Of a stretch of DNA of 64,000 nucleotides, positions 12,121 through 22,499 are shown one piece after another. The position numbers and the translations under genes were made by a program. Each line of letters begins with the position of its first letter. Position 1 is the first letter of the stretch. Location of the stretch: NCBI GenBank assembly GCA_050084515.1, contig CM114275.1:11222001-11286000 (forward strand), written 5' to 3'. The DNA is from Blasia pusilla. Taxonomy: Eukaryota > Marchantiophyta > Marchantiopsida > Blasiales. The notes below the pieces were generated by a model, which worked only from the letters and a program-made list of their open reading frames with translations, searched no databases and had not been told where the DNA came from.

Positions 12121-13666
12121 CCGAACGGGAGCGTCTTTTGGAAAAGGTTGTATTTTACTGGAGAAGTAGTAAACCCTCCACCGTTTTAGGATTAAGATTT
12201 ACATTAAACAAGAAATATTTCTAAAATATTTCTTTGAAATGAGATTATACATCCATTTTGAGTGTTCCACTAATTAAAAAATTATGGAGAACAATAAAAA
12301 GTTTCATTTCATTAATAAATAAATAAAACATTCTTTACTTAAATGTGCATGACATTGTAATGTATATTATTAATCGGGCATGGAGGGTTATTGTAAGTAG
12401 GAAAAACATTTTTGAAGTGCATCTATAAGAAGTGAAGCATGGGATAGAAATGAAACCAATATTTCGCAATCAACTTGTCTAGGGGGTTACTTTAAGTAAG
12501 GAAATACGAAATAACTCTATAAACATTACGTGCGAAAGTGGAACTTGAGTAAGTGGCGTTGTAAGAGTGGAGATTACCCACCTTCCACACAAATTTCCCC
12601 TTTTAACTTTGGACGTCGGCTTATATCCACTAAATGCGATTGTGTGGTGAGATAAGGGAACTTTGGCATACAGTAAGAAAATTGGTAGTAAATACGCAAG
12701 TGAGACTCCGAGATTTCCACTCCGAGATCGAGATCTGGAAGTGACTTACTAAATTGCTCGGAGGAGCTAGAGGCCTTGGAGGTGTGAACAGGCAGGTTGT
12801 TTATGTAAAACACATTGAAGCTATTGGTGGGTAAATCTCGTGTGCAGAGTTAATGTCATCCAGGTACTCACGAATTACTTGATTTGCGCCTTTTGTGTGA
12901 GCTTGGAAATGGATGCATAGTGTTGAGAGGCAAGGTTTCCATCACTGTGAGAATCCATCTTGTAGCGAGTCCATTGCAGTTCATTAGATGAGTTTTGTTG
13001 AGCTTCACTTGCGTGAGTATCAACGCTTACGTAAGGTCAGGGACAAAAGATTGACATATGATTCGATCATGAAAAGGGTGAAATGCATAAGAAAGCCTCT
13101 AATTGACAACTTGTATGAAAGCCTACTCGCTACCCACATGTTGAGTCTAAATGATGCAGCCATTGGTATATCCAAAATCAGCAGAATCGCATTAGATTTC
13201 ACCAGCTATAGAGTGTCCGCGTGATGCGTCTTCATTGCGTACGGTGCCGTCTACGTGTCTGTTTCTACTCAGTTCATACCTTTAATTCCTCCTCCAGGGC
13301 CCTCCATCCTCTCCGTCTCAAACTTGGGCACGAACACAGTCCATGCGTTTTAACACTTTCAGAAGATATTTCCTTTTGCTTTAGCTTCTCACAATCTCGT
13401 AGATGGCAATGAATAAGCCAATTTCATCCGGTATCCATCTCTAGATTACTTCGTCTCAAACAAGAAGGTCAATTCTCGGAGGTTTCTCAAGTCCAATGGA
13501 GTTAGGGTTCAATGGCGATGAAGATGCTAGAGGTTGCACAGGGATTTCAACTTGCTTCTTGCATAACAAGGTTGACATATAACACCAAGATTGGTAGTCC
13601 AGAGATGCGCATGACGATTGTTGTTGTGAGTCTGGAGGAATCCCTCCACACTTCACCTCCCAACCT
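12121..13666. other. Intergenic, no supported gene
   Basis: AT-rich flank with short frames (for example 12988-13224, plus) that lack motifs. It includes the putative upstream region of the minus-strand gene at 10516-12120. Confidence 0.4.
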
Positions 13667-13704
13667 GTGCTATGCTTGCTAATAGCACAAGCATTCTTAC
13701 TAGT
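13667..13704 (+). mobile_element. Helitron-like 3' terminus
   Basis: GTGCTAT (13667-13673) and ATAGCAC (13682-13688) form a perfect 7-bp stem with an 8-nt loop. Eleven nt (AAGCATTCTTA) separate it from CTAG (13700-13703), followed by T. This is a standard Helitron 3' end on the plus strand, sharing ATTCTTACTAG with the minus-strand end at 355. Confidence 0.55.
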
Positions 13705-14507
13705 CTTCTTTACTCCTCCTTCCCAACCCCGCGAAGAGTATCACAACTCGAGCCTTGTGAGTGGAAGATTTGGGTTGGATCTCTATATCCCAAATTCAAA
13801 AAATGTCTAAATTTCATGCACCAGAAAAAAAATGGCACTAAGGGTGTCCTTTTTTTTCTAAAGCTAGAATAGCATGCTTCTCATTTCTTCTTAAGTTAGA
13901 ATAGCGTTTCTTGCATCTAGATGAGCTAGGTTATATTTTTCACCGTCCTCACTTCGTCTTCTATTTTTATATATTAGCATTTCTAATCATGCTCCATCTT
14001 CTTTTCTGCTTTACAACACTGCAATGCCAAACACCTCTTCTTTGTAACAATCCTTATTGTAAACTTAAAAAATTCTTTCTTTAAGTTCTTCAGAAGGTCT
14101 TATGACTTCTTCACTCTTTCGAAACACTTCTTCTATATTGCTTCCAAATTTATTCCTCGAAACAAAAATATATTCCAATAATTCTCCTCTTCTTCACTAC
14201 TAACCATTTTTTACATATCACACTCAACCAACATAAAAAATGTTTTCATCCGCATCATTGCACCATCAGTAGGATGATAAGGCCAAATCCTCACTATAGT
14301 TTCCTCATGGGTCTACATTGTGTCGGGGATGTGTGTCCTAGTGAAGTATGAATTTGGAATGGACTTGGAGTGATCTCACACTTCTACGATCCCATCGCTA
14401 CACATGCCGCCTTCCCCAACATAAGGCATTGTGCTCTTAAATCAAGAACACGCTATGGTCAATATGCGACTTTGGAAAAACAAACAAATTAGAATACTCC
14501 ATCTTAG
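13705..14507. other. No supported gene; AT/CT-rich
   Basis: Contains pyrimidine-rich tracts but no open frame with a motif. The right edge grades into the gag region of the minus-strand chromovirus fragment. Confidence 0.4.
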
Positions 14508-14790
14508 TTGTCCAATACAACAACTCTTGGTGAGATGATTGTGCGCTCTATTATTGGTCTAGTTGGCAATTGTTGCAATATTGATTCATCTTTCGGCTTT
14601 TGTCACTTATGTCAACGCTTCCGTGGTTCTCCACCCTCCATGGCCATCCTCAAGACTTGGTCCATTCAGATCATCTCCTTGTCTCTCACATTCCTCCCCA
14701 AGCATCTAGGTCTCATTGCTACCTTGAGTTCTCCCCAAGCGGCCAGTTGTTCCTACGACCTAAAGTTCACGCTTACCAAATATTTCCTTT
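14508..14790 (-). pseudogene. Chromovirus gag 5' fragment
   Basis: This segment follows an LTR and primer-binding site on the minus strand and aligns by eye with the corresponding stretch at 43380-43660 (shared strings such as CTTCCRTGGTTCT and TCTAGGTCTCA in the plus reading). It would be the leader and first part of gag, but frames are broken and it stops near 14500. Only the 5' end of this copy is present. Confidence 0.55.
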
Positions 14791-14799
14791 GATACCACT
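14791..14799 (-). promoter_or_regulatory. Primer-binding site, tRNA-Met type
   Basis: On the minus strand the LTR ends in ACGACA and is followed after two bases by TGGTATC, the usual plant Ty3 primer site complementary to the 3' end of initiator tRNA-Met. This proves the adjacent LTR is a 5' LTR on the minus strand. Confidence 0.7.
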
Positions 14800-15594
14800 T
14801 GTCGTGGGCCTACTCCTCTTAAACATTAATCTCAAGTGTTGCGGAAGTGTACATTCAATAGGACAAGCTCACACTCATGATCTATATCCAAATATACTCA
14901 CGTTAGAGTGAACTTGGTCAATGAGCCTTCCAACTCCCTCAGTCCTTGACTTGGGCCATTCATCAAGCTCAACCCTCCTAGTTCCTCACTTCCCAACACG
15001 GGAAAGTCTTCCTAGACTTGGGATAGACTTTCTAGATAGTCTGGACTATCTAGAAAGTCTATCCCAAGTCTAGGAATTCTTACTCCTAGCGGTTCCAATT
15101 TTCCAATGGACCTCGCATGGCTCCCTAACTAAGACCCAACAAATAAGTCACAGGTTGGAATCCAAGAGTGACCACCGAAATCCACTCCCTTGGACTTGGC
15201 AAGGATTTGGCACCCCGACATTAACCTCCCGATCCATTCCATGCCCTTGGTTCACCCCGTTGCTTCCCAAAGTGGAATTTAGGTTCCAAGCACCCTTGGA
15301 TACCCTTCCCCTTACTAGAAGTTATGGGGTTCTCTGCCCTCCTCTATCTTTGGAAGAAGGACTCTCGGGCCACTCCTTTTAGGCTCAACCCAACTTATCC
15401 TTCACTCAATTTCTCAACCTCCGTCTATGCTATTGTCTAAAATTGGCTTTACATAACCTTTTCAACGCCACCATACTCGTTCCAAATGCATCTCAAGTTT
15501 GAAATTTATGGTCCAAAATATAATAAAACCCCAAACTCTAGTCACATTCCAGATCCCGTTCTTGACCTCTTTGGTTACCACTCGTCCTAGACTC
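14800..15594 (-). repeat. 5' LTR of minus-strand chromovirus, truncated
   Basis: Begins (plus reading) TGTCGTGGGCC and follows the same course as the LTRs at 43677 and 47219, including AAGTGTTGCGGAAGTGTAC and CCTTGGTTCACCCC blocks. The part that would be its first 220 or so bases is missing; at about 15595 it abuts an opposite-strand LTR piece of the same family. Confidence 0.65.
15011..15074. repeat. Perfect 31-bp inverted duplication
   Basis: CCTAGACTTGGGATAGACTT... (15011-15041) is repeated exactly in inverted orientation at 15044-15074 with a 2-bp spacer. Sister LTRs (for example 47430-47470) have only one arm, so the second arm arose locally, as expected from a snap-back template switch. 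Confidence 0.85.
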
Positions 15595-15868
15595 AAATCC
15601 TAGCGACACGCATAGGTAAATGTGTGCCACGGCAAAACATCAAAACTCTAGTGGGCTCACACTAGAATGGTTGCACATTAGAAAGGTCTTTTGAAGGAGA
15701 CACAAGATAGAAGATGCAAACAAGGTTGAGCATTTCATGCGTTTATGGTTACAACTAAGGAAACCTTAATCAAACATGAGCCAAGACTTGAGAGGAGTCA
15801 AGTCTAGGATGAGTGGTTACCAAAGAGATCGAAAACCATATTTGGAACATGACTAACATTTGTTAGCC
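15595..15868 (+). repeat. LTR 5' piece of the old plus-strand chromovirus
   Basis: Aligns with the 3' LTR starting at 27583: ACTCTAGTGGGCTCACA, CATGCRTTTATGGTT and GAGAGGAGTYRAGTYTAG blocks occur in the same order. It breaks off near 15850 and joins directly to protease coding sequence, so the rest of the 5' LTR, the primer site and gag have been deleted. Confidence 0.65.
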
Positions 15869-16446
15869 GGAGGTCTCAAAATGTCCCTTCAAGTCACCAA
15901 GAGGACCCCCAATATCGCATACCGAAGATCCAAGATTGATGATCGTGATGTGATATTGTTTGTTGATATAGGTGCTTTGAACTCCTTGAGTCCGAGAATC
16001 ATGAATGAGTTGGGTTTGTCAGCCATTCAAGTTGACCGACCCATTCGAGTGGGCTTTGCTGGAGGAAAATCTTACCGACCTCAGAGTTAGTTTTGGTGTT
16101 AATGTTTGGATGCGGAGTATTTGAGTTGAAGGAGAATTTCATTATTTGAGACATGGATAGGATCAAAGGAGTCTTGGGGAAAACGTTTTTGGATGCGTAT
16201 GAGGTGGACTTGAGGAAAAGACCATTGAGGTCAAGCGTCTTAGTGAAAGGCAAGCGGTTGCACGTGAGATTGGTTTGTGAGGTCCTTATGAAGAAGGAGT
16301 TGATGAACGTCATTACAAGGGCAAGTTCGACCGAGATGGAAGACGGGTTTCTTTGCTTGATGAGACTGGTAGAGGCTCCAAGCAAAATGCGCACAGATCA
16401 GGACTCGAATTCAAGGGGAATTCCTAAAATACTCAAGAGAGCGTAG
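15869..16446 (+). pseudogene. Ty3 aspartic protease remnant
   Basis: Retroviral-type aspartic protease that cleaves the Gag-Pol precursor. The frame reads SLQVTKRTPN...DVILFVDIGALNSL; the catalytic D-T/S-G is here D-I-G (near 15966), so the active site is lost. A second frame from 16153 continues with GVLGKTFLDAYEVDLRKRPL and ends KILKRA. The same domain in the younger copy lies at 21868-22380. Confidence 0.7.
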
Positions 16447-16800
16447 GAATTTGATGATTTCTTGGCAAAGGAGCTTCGAATTGAATTACCACCACATAGG
16501 GCAATCCGGTCACTACCTGCTCCTCACTCATGTTAAGCATAATACGCTCAGACAACTCAAAGACCACCTTCAATGTGGGCTTCGTTGTGTGAATCAGCAA
16601 CGCATCTCGGACTCTCCTCCGTAGTTCTCGTTCCAGAATCCCGTACCAATACTGGACTGACTGCGCCTTTGTCACTCCAAACGTAGCAATGATCAGCCTC
16701 CTCATGCGTGTGAATGCCTCTCTCAGACTCTCACCCGATCGTCGCTGAAAATCCTGTAGACTCTTCAGCTTGTCGGTGCGTAAGCTCTTGAAATGGAGTC
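16433..16800 (-). pseudogene. Retrotransposon gag fragment of another family, opposite strand
   Basis: The minus strand reads SLREAFTRMRRLI, then ATFGVTKAQSVQYWYGIL and ERELRRRVRDALL, followed by PTLKVVFELSERIMLNM, a helix-rich capsid-like pattern typical of LTR-retrotransposon Gag. It lies exactly between the protease and reverse transcriptase of the plus-strand element and points the other way, so it is a foreign piece. Its parent family is not established here; no other copy in the window matches it clearly. Confidence 0.5.
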
Positions 16801-17540
16801 ACATTCAAAGTAGCAAGTCACTTTATGGAGTGCACGTTCTCTTTGTGAAGAAGAAAGATGGGAAATGGACTCTGTGTTGATTATCCTGCACTGAACAAAG
16901 TGACGGTGAAGAGTAACTACCCTCTTTTGAGGATTGATGATCTCTTCGATAGATTGCTAGGGGCTAAGTATTTTAGTAGGATTGACCTAACGTCAGGATA
17001 TTACTTTATTCAAATAGCGAAAGCCGATGTGGAGAAGAGTACGTGTAGGATGAGATATGGCTTCTTCGATTTTGTAGTGATGCCCTTCAATTTGTGTAAC
17101 GTGCTCCGATGTTCACCACATTGATGAACTCCATCTTTCACAAGGAGAGGGACGAGTATGTGATCATCTATATTTATACAATACTCGTCAATATATCATC
17201 AATGTAGATGATCACATACTGGTATATTTGAATATACTAGAGGAGCATGCTCGATATTTGAGGGCGGTGTTGTCAAAACTTAGGATGAACAAGTTGTACG
17301 TGAATGTGAAAAAGAGCAAATTCAGGTTGAGCAAGATCAAGTTCTTGAGTCATGTGGTTAGTGCAGATGGAGTTAGTCCATATATGGATAAGATGAAAGA
17401 TATTTTTGAGTGGAAACCACCTTCTACAATGAAGGGGATGAAGAGGTTCATAGGAGCGGTTCAATTTTATCGGACTTATGCAAGGAGTAGTGAGACTTCT
17501 CATAGATTGGACCGCAAATTTTGCTAACATAAAATGGATC
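16801..17540 (+). pseudogene. Ty3 reverse transcriptase remnant
   Basis: Frames at 16858-17124 and 17228-17527 give VDYPALNKVTVKSNYPL, RIDDLFDRLLGAKYFSRIDL, FFDFVVMPFNLCN, then after a break KIKFLSHVVSADGVSP and MKRFIGAVQFYRTYA, the standard Ty3 order. The catalytic YIDD segment is destroyed by an inverted duplication at 17155-17220. Compared with the younger copy at 22674-23339 the residues are about as expected plus many substitutions. Confidence 0.85.
17155..17220. repeat. Inverted duplication across the YIDD codons
   Basis: AGTATGTGATCATCTA (17155-17170) recurs inverted at 17205-17220. Read on the minus strand, 17181-17220 encodes Y-V-I-I-Y-I-D-D-I-L, the RT active-site stretch, so this is an inverted copy of the neighbouring coding sequence that replaced the normal downstream codons. 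Confidence 0.8.
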
Positions 17541-18023
17541 CAAGAAGTGAATGGGGCATTCAACCAAGTCAAGGATATCTTATCGCATGAGCTAGTGTTG
17601 AAGCTATCGGAGTTCGACATATCGTTCGAGGTGCATACTAATACTAGTGATTATGCGATTGTAGGAATGTTGGTACAAGAAGGGAGACGTGTAGCGTACT
17701 AGAGTAAGAAGCTTAGCCACACCGAATGAAGATGGCCTACTTATAAGAAAGAGTTGTTCACGGTGGTCTATTTCTTGAGGAAGTGGCGTCACTATTTGGG
17801 ACTTTATAGAACTCGAGTGTTCACCAATAATATTTCACTCAAGTATTTTGAGATGCATGATCGAGTGGCATGGAAACAACTGCGATGGCATGATACCTTG
17901 GTGTTGATGAACGTGGAACTAGTCCACAAGCTAGGGAAGAATAATGTCATTCTTGATGTGTTGAGTTGTAGGGATGCGTACATGCCATCAACAAAACAAG
18001 TCCTGAGAGAAATATTCCCTTAG
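17478..18023 (+). pseudogene. Ty3 RNase H remnant
   Basis: Two frames carry LIDWTANFANIKWIQEVN, FEVHTNTSDYAIVGMLVQEG and GRRVAY, then ELFTVVYFLRKWRHYLG and RVFTNNISLKYF, the usual order of the reverse-transcriptase tail and RNase H. The first RNase H aspartate position (normally TDAS) reads TNTS. A stop follows VAY at 17701. The end, NNVILDVLSCRDAY, is the usual junction before integrase (normally VADALSR). Confidence 0.75.
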
Positions 18024-18039
18024 GAAATAGATTTGGAAA

Positions 18040-18990
18040 GGAGGATTTGTGAAGGATATCCGAGCTTGAGATTAGCTAAGGAAGTTGAAGCTTGGCGAGA
18101 AGGTGGCCAATGTAAGTTTGAGGCACGGTTTGCTAAGGTTTAAGCATAGCATGATCTATGTAGGTAAAGGAGAACTTTGGACAAAGGTGTTGGTAAAGTA
18201 TCATGATGGATCCTTGACAAGACAGAAAGGGGAGAAATCTATGTCGTTTTTTTTTTTTGACTAACAGGTTCTTTTAACCTAACGTGAAAGAGGATGTTGC
18301 TTAGTTTGTGAAGACCTACGTGACTTTCCAAGCAAATAGAGTTTCTTATGAGAAGAAACAAGGGGACTTCACCCTTTTCCAATTCCACAAGCACCCTTGC
18401 AAAGTAACAATATGGACTTTATTATGAGTTTTCTAGAGTCTGAGGGATATAATGCTATACTTATGATAGTTAATCAGTTCAACAAGTTGGGGAGATTTGT
18501 CCCAACGATGAATTCTACAATGACCTATGCAACTTCCCAATTGGTCCCGGATAGTTGGTAGCAAGCTCATGGGTTATCGAGGAGTATTGTTTCAGATCGA
18601 GATCCAAAGTTTATGAGTGCCTTTTGGAAGCACCTATTTATAAGGTTGAGGAACAAGTTGAGTTTTAGTGCGGCCTTTCATCCTCAAACAGATGGGCAAA
18701 TAGAGAAGGTAAACTCGACGTGAGTGCACACCAACAAGTTTGGGCGAGGTGGTTAAGTATGGCTGAGTACAGTTACAACTTGACCAAGAGCTTCAATTCT
18801 GGAACGGGTACTAGGCGCTCGTCGCCAAGAGCTTCAAATCCGGTGAAATTGGAAGTTTTGGGTAGAGGTCGATCTGGTTTAAAAATCGAGCGGTTACGGC
18901 GGTTGAAGATCCATATTGTTGGGGGTGTGGATGTGAGCTAGAAGGGCCTCTTGACATGGCCCTTTTGAAGGGATCTACATCGGCATAGAC
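18040..18990 (+). pseudogene. Ty3 integrase remnant
   Basis: Scattered frames show the integrase order: GGQC...SLRHGLLRFKHSMIYVG, a zinc-finger-like half FVKTYVTFQANRVSYEK, then MDFI...ILMIVNQFNKLGRFVP (core, first Asp), [15 protein letters not shown] (second Asp), [18 protein letters not shown] (E of DDE) and MAEYSYN. Frameshifts and stops separate them, and a non-matching insert of about 60 bases follows near 18800. Confidence 0.7.
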
Positions 18991-19000
18991 CCAATAAGCA

Positions 19001-19561
19001 ATGATAGAAGTTTTGTTAGCGGAGATGCGAGAACGTGAGAAAAGGACACAAGAGAGACTTGAGAAGGCTCAACTAAGGTACGTTAAGCACGCTAACAAGA
19101 GTCAGCGCCAAGTGAGTTTCCAAGTAGGAGAGCTAGTGTGGTTGAATGTGAAGAATCTCACTCTTCTGAAAGAGTTGTTGGCAGAGTTGTCTGCCAAGTA
19201 TGTTGGACCGTATGTGATGAAAGCAAAAATGTTTGAAGATGTTTATACATTGGAGGTGTCAGAAGAGTTCAAGATCCATCCAACCTTTAATGTGTCATTA
19301 TTGAAGAATTGTCTTCAAGAAAATATGCATCCCGGGCGAAGGTAAGTAACGAGACCATAACCAATGATCCTCAACAAGGAGCTTGAGTTCGAGGTGGAGA
19401 ACATTTTGCGATTAAGAGGGAGCGCCAACAAGTATGAGTACTTAATCAAGTGGAAAGGCTACCATATGAAGGAGGCGACTTGGGTTGCAAAAGAAGATTT
19501 GGAACACGCACAAGAGGTGTTAAAAGACTTTAAAAAGATGAAGGAAAAGCATATGCATTAG
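19001..19561 (+). pseudogene. Integrase C-terminal region and chromodomain
   Basis: The frame at 19001-19345 holds HANKSQRQVSFQVGELVWLN and LSAKYVGPYVM (GPY/F module) and IHPTFNVSLLKNCL. The next frame (19364-19561) is a chromodomain: LEFEVENILRLRGSANKYEY, LIKWKGYHMKEATWVAKEDL. Chromodomains at the end of integrase define the chromovirus branch and are thought to steer insertion to marked chromatin. One frameshift separates the two modules. Confidence 0.85.
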
Positions 19562-19624
19562 CACATGGGACATGACTTGAGACCATAGGAAGCTTGGGCC
19601 AAAGGCTGTTGTAACTAGAACAGA

Positions 19625-19629
19625 CTAAT
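19625..19629. repeat. Target-site duplication CTAAT (partner 26943-26947)
   Basis: CTAAT stands immediately before the 5' LTR and again immediately after the 3' LTR of the younger chromovirus. A 5-bp duplication is normal for Ty3 integrase and shows the element inserted once as a whole. Confidence 0.9.
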
Positions 19630-20623
19630 TGTCGCGACCCTCATGACCAAACAAGTGCCAAGCGGAACATCGGAACATTAGCGGGCTCACGCTAAGATGG
19701 TTTGCGCGTTGGAGTTGTCTCAAAGAGGAGACAAGAGACGAGTCGCGAGCGATGAGTCGCGTTTTAGGTGTTATGGTCACGATTGAGAAACCTGGACCAA
19801 ACGCGGAATGAGACTTGAAAGAAGTCGAGTCTAGGAAGTGGGTTGCCAAAGGGAAGATCCGGATTTGGAAACGCCACTAGCGTTTGAGAGTTTCCGACTG
19901 TATTTATGGCCATAACTTTTAGCGCCAAGATGCGTTTGGAGAAAATAAGGGTGCGTTGGAAAGCTTATGGAGAGCCGGTCAAAATGCACGAAAGATCGCT
20001 GCAAACGCATAAGCAGCAGCCGAGATACGACCCGAAAACAACTGTAGTGAAGTCGGGTTGAGGGCCACAATGAAGGGCCCGACCCTCTTTTTCCAAAGGG
20101 GAAGGGTTATTGGAGAACCCCAGAAGTACTAGTAAGGGGGAAGGTCTCGAGAGTGCTTGGAACCCAAACCCACTTTGGGCGCCGTGGGGGCGGCTCAAGG
20201 GCATGGAACGGAACGCGAGTTTGGGCGTTGGGTTGGAAAACCTGCACCAAGTCCATTGAGGCGATTTTAGACATCCCTCTTGGATTTCACGCCGCGACTC
20301 AATTACTTGGATCTCGGTTCGAACTCACACGAGGACCGTTGAGCAGATTGGGATCGCTAGGCGTGCAAGTGCCGTTTGAGATCCTGGACTAACCAGAAGT
20401 CTGTTCCAAGTCTTGAAGGACTTGCCATGTGTTGGGAGCTAGGAACTAAGGAAGGTTGAGCTTGATGAGACGCCGAGTTGAGGACTCGGTGGGTTGAACG
20501 CCGGTTGGCCAAACCCGACTAACGAGTGCGTGTTTGGGTGCAGATCGGCGATGAGTTCGTGACCCTCATCAACACGCCTTCGCAACACTAAAGATTGACG
20601 TTCAAGGAGAGTAGGGCGCGACA
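19630..20623 (+). repeat. 5' LTR
   Basis: Runs TGTCGCGACC...GCGCGACA, with a short inverted repeat TGTCGCG/CGCGACA at its ends. It differs from the 3' LTR by a few substitutions, several one-base length differences, and one short divergent block (20570-20580 versus 26881-26895). No unambiguous TATA box was picked out; TATTTATGG at about 19900 is a weak candidate. Confidence 0.92.
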
Positions 20624-20625
20624 AG

Positions 20626-20636
20626 TGGTATCGAGC
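20626..20636 (+). promoter_or_regulatory. Primer-binding site, tRNA-Met type
   Basis: TGGTATCGAGC starts two bases after the LTR. It matches the plant Ty3 consensus TGGTATCAGAGC with one missing base. Confidence 0.8.
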
Positions 20637-20659
20637 TTATCCTTGGTGAGCGAGAACTT

Positions 20660-21830
20660 GGGGTCGTGGGATCAGCCGAACGCTTGGGAAATTTCAAGGT
20701 AGCGGCTAGACTCGGACGCTCGAGGAGGGACGCAAGAAAAGAGGAGGAGATCTGAGTGAGTTGGCTTGGAGATGGCGATCGAGGGAGAACAACCCAAGAA
20801 GCGCCGAATCAAGCGACGTGAACCGAGAGAGGAACCAATGCCGGACCGTGAAGCTTTAGAGGAGACGGAGACTCCCGAAGAGCTGAACGCCAGTCGTGAG
20901 GACGTCCTAGTGGCGACTCCTTCGCGGGGCGTGGGCCCAAACTCGAGGAAAGGACGGAGTAGAGCCAGACGTTGGACTTGTTGAAGGTGTTGGTGGAGCA
21001 GATGTCCCAGCAAAGCAAGCGGATTGCAGAGTTAGAGGCCACTCGAAACCCGAGTGCGGGCAAAAAGCTCTGCAAGACGAACCTGCCCACGTCATTTATT
21101 GGAGTGGGGCGCTCGCTGAAAGTGAAGGATTTCCTTACGGAATCGAAGGGATTTGCCGAGGCGCAGAGGGCTGCTGAAAGCGGAGACAAGGTGACGGTAG
21201 CCGTTACTTTCTGAAGGATCATGCTCTACAATGGTGGACCGCTCAACGAGAGGAATATCTGGCGGCGAGTCACCTCTGAGTTGGGAGGAGTTTAAGGAGT
21301 TGATTGGGGATCGGTTCACTCCGGAGTACCAAGGGTTGCGTGACACGGTGGAATGCGTGTGGATGCGGCAGAGTGGTTCCTTAAGCGGCGTATGTGAGGG
21401 AGTTTAGTCTGGCCCGACTTCTAGTCCGAAGATGGATGAGCACGCGCGAAGAAGGCTATCTTCATTAGTGGACTCAAGCCGAGCGGAAAAGGCCCTTTAC
21501 CGAATGCCGCGTTTCCGGAGACTGTGCGGACCTTCGAAGCTAGCGGAGCGGATTGGGGACGATGAGGTCCAAACCCGAAACCCTTCGAGTCAAAAGTTTT
21601 TTCAAGAAGTCGAAAAATAAGGAGGCGTTCAAAAGAGTGCGGGTGGGGCCAAGACGAACTAGGAGAGTCGTGCCCCGGCAAAGCAAAACGAGTGTAACTT
21701 CATGCGAAGCGAAGGAGGACAACACTCAAAGACGAGGGAACGGCAAGGTCGTATGCTACAACTATGGCGAACCGGGCACTGCCGAAAGGGTGTTCAAACC
21801 GAAGGTTAGTAACGGGAGTATGATTGCGTT
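20660..21830 (+). pseudogene. Chromovirus gag, frameshifted
   Basis: Gag forms the particle and binds RNA. Reading from about 20766: a charged N-terminal part (KKRRIKRREPREE), a coiled-coil-like stretch (LVEQMSQQSKRIAELEA), SFIGVGRSLKVKDFL, then in other frames RIMLYNGG and the C-terminal basic region, ending with a degraded zinc knuckle (CYNYGEPG then TAERVFKP at about 21750-21800, where CX2CX4HX4C is expected). At least four frame changes. Confidence 0.75.
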
Positions 21831-21867
21831 TTTGCTAAGCATCGTCGCGGCGATCTTGAGACGTCCC

Positions 21868-22380
21868 TTCAAGTCACCAAGAGGCGCACAATTTGGTGTA
21901 CCTAAGATCCAAGATTGCTGATCGCGATGTGTTGTTGCTCGTGGATACAGGTGCCGCACTCCTTCCTAAGCCCGAGAATCGTGAAGGAACGGGGTGTCTA
22001 CCTCTAAGGCGGACGAGCCCATTCGAGTGGGATTTGCAGGAGGCAAGTCTCATCGGACTTTGATTTGGTCTTGGGTTTGTAAAGATGGGATGCGGGGTAT
22101 TCGAGTTGAAGGAGAATCTCTTTGTATGCGAAATGGGACGGCATTGACGGAGTTTTGGGGAATACATTCCTAGATGCGTATGAGGTGGAGTTAAGACGCC
22201 AACCATTGAGGTTGAGCGTCTTGCTAAAACAACGGTTAAAGTGCGGTTGGTCCGTGAGGTTCCAAAGCAAAGATGGAGTTGGTGAACTCGATCACAAGGA
22301 GGAGCATGACGAGTTGGAGGATGGATTTCTCTCGCTTGATGAGACAAGTGGAGGAGGCTACAAGCGATGAGACGAGAGAT
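21868..22380 (+). pseudogene. Chromovirus protease, frameshifted
   Basis: Starts at the shared string CCCTTCAAGTCACCAAGAGG. In the proper frame the active-site stretch reads DVLLLVDTGA (21928-21960), so the catalytic D-T-G is intact here, unlike the older copy. GVLGNTFLDAYEVELRRQPL follows at 22140-22200. Several single-base breaks. Confidence 0.75.
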
Positions 22381-22499
22381 CACAGATCACGCTTCAAGGG
22401 AATCCCAGAACCACTCTAGGAAGTGGTCAAGGAGTTTGAGGATGTCTTGACAAATGAGCTTCGACTGAATTATTGCCGCATAGAGCCGTAGATCATAAG

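Noticed and set aside
20809-21222. Long minus-strand frames over gag, LTR and integrase regions
   Set aside because: They are antisense shadows of the plus-strand element, with no motif of their own.
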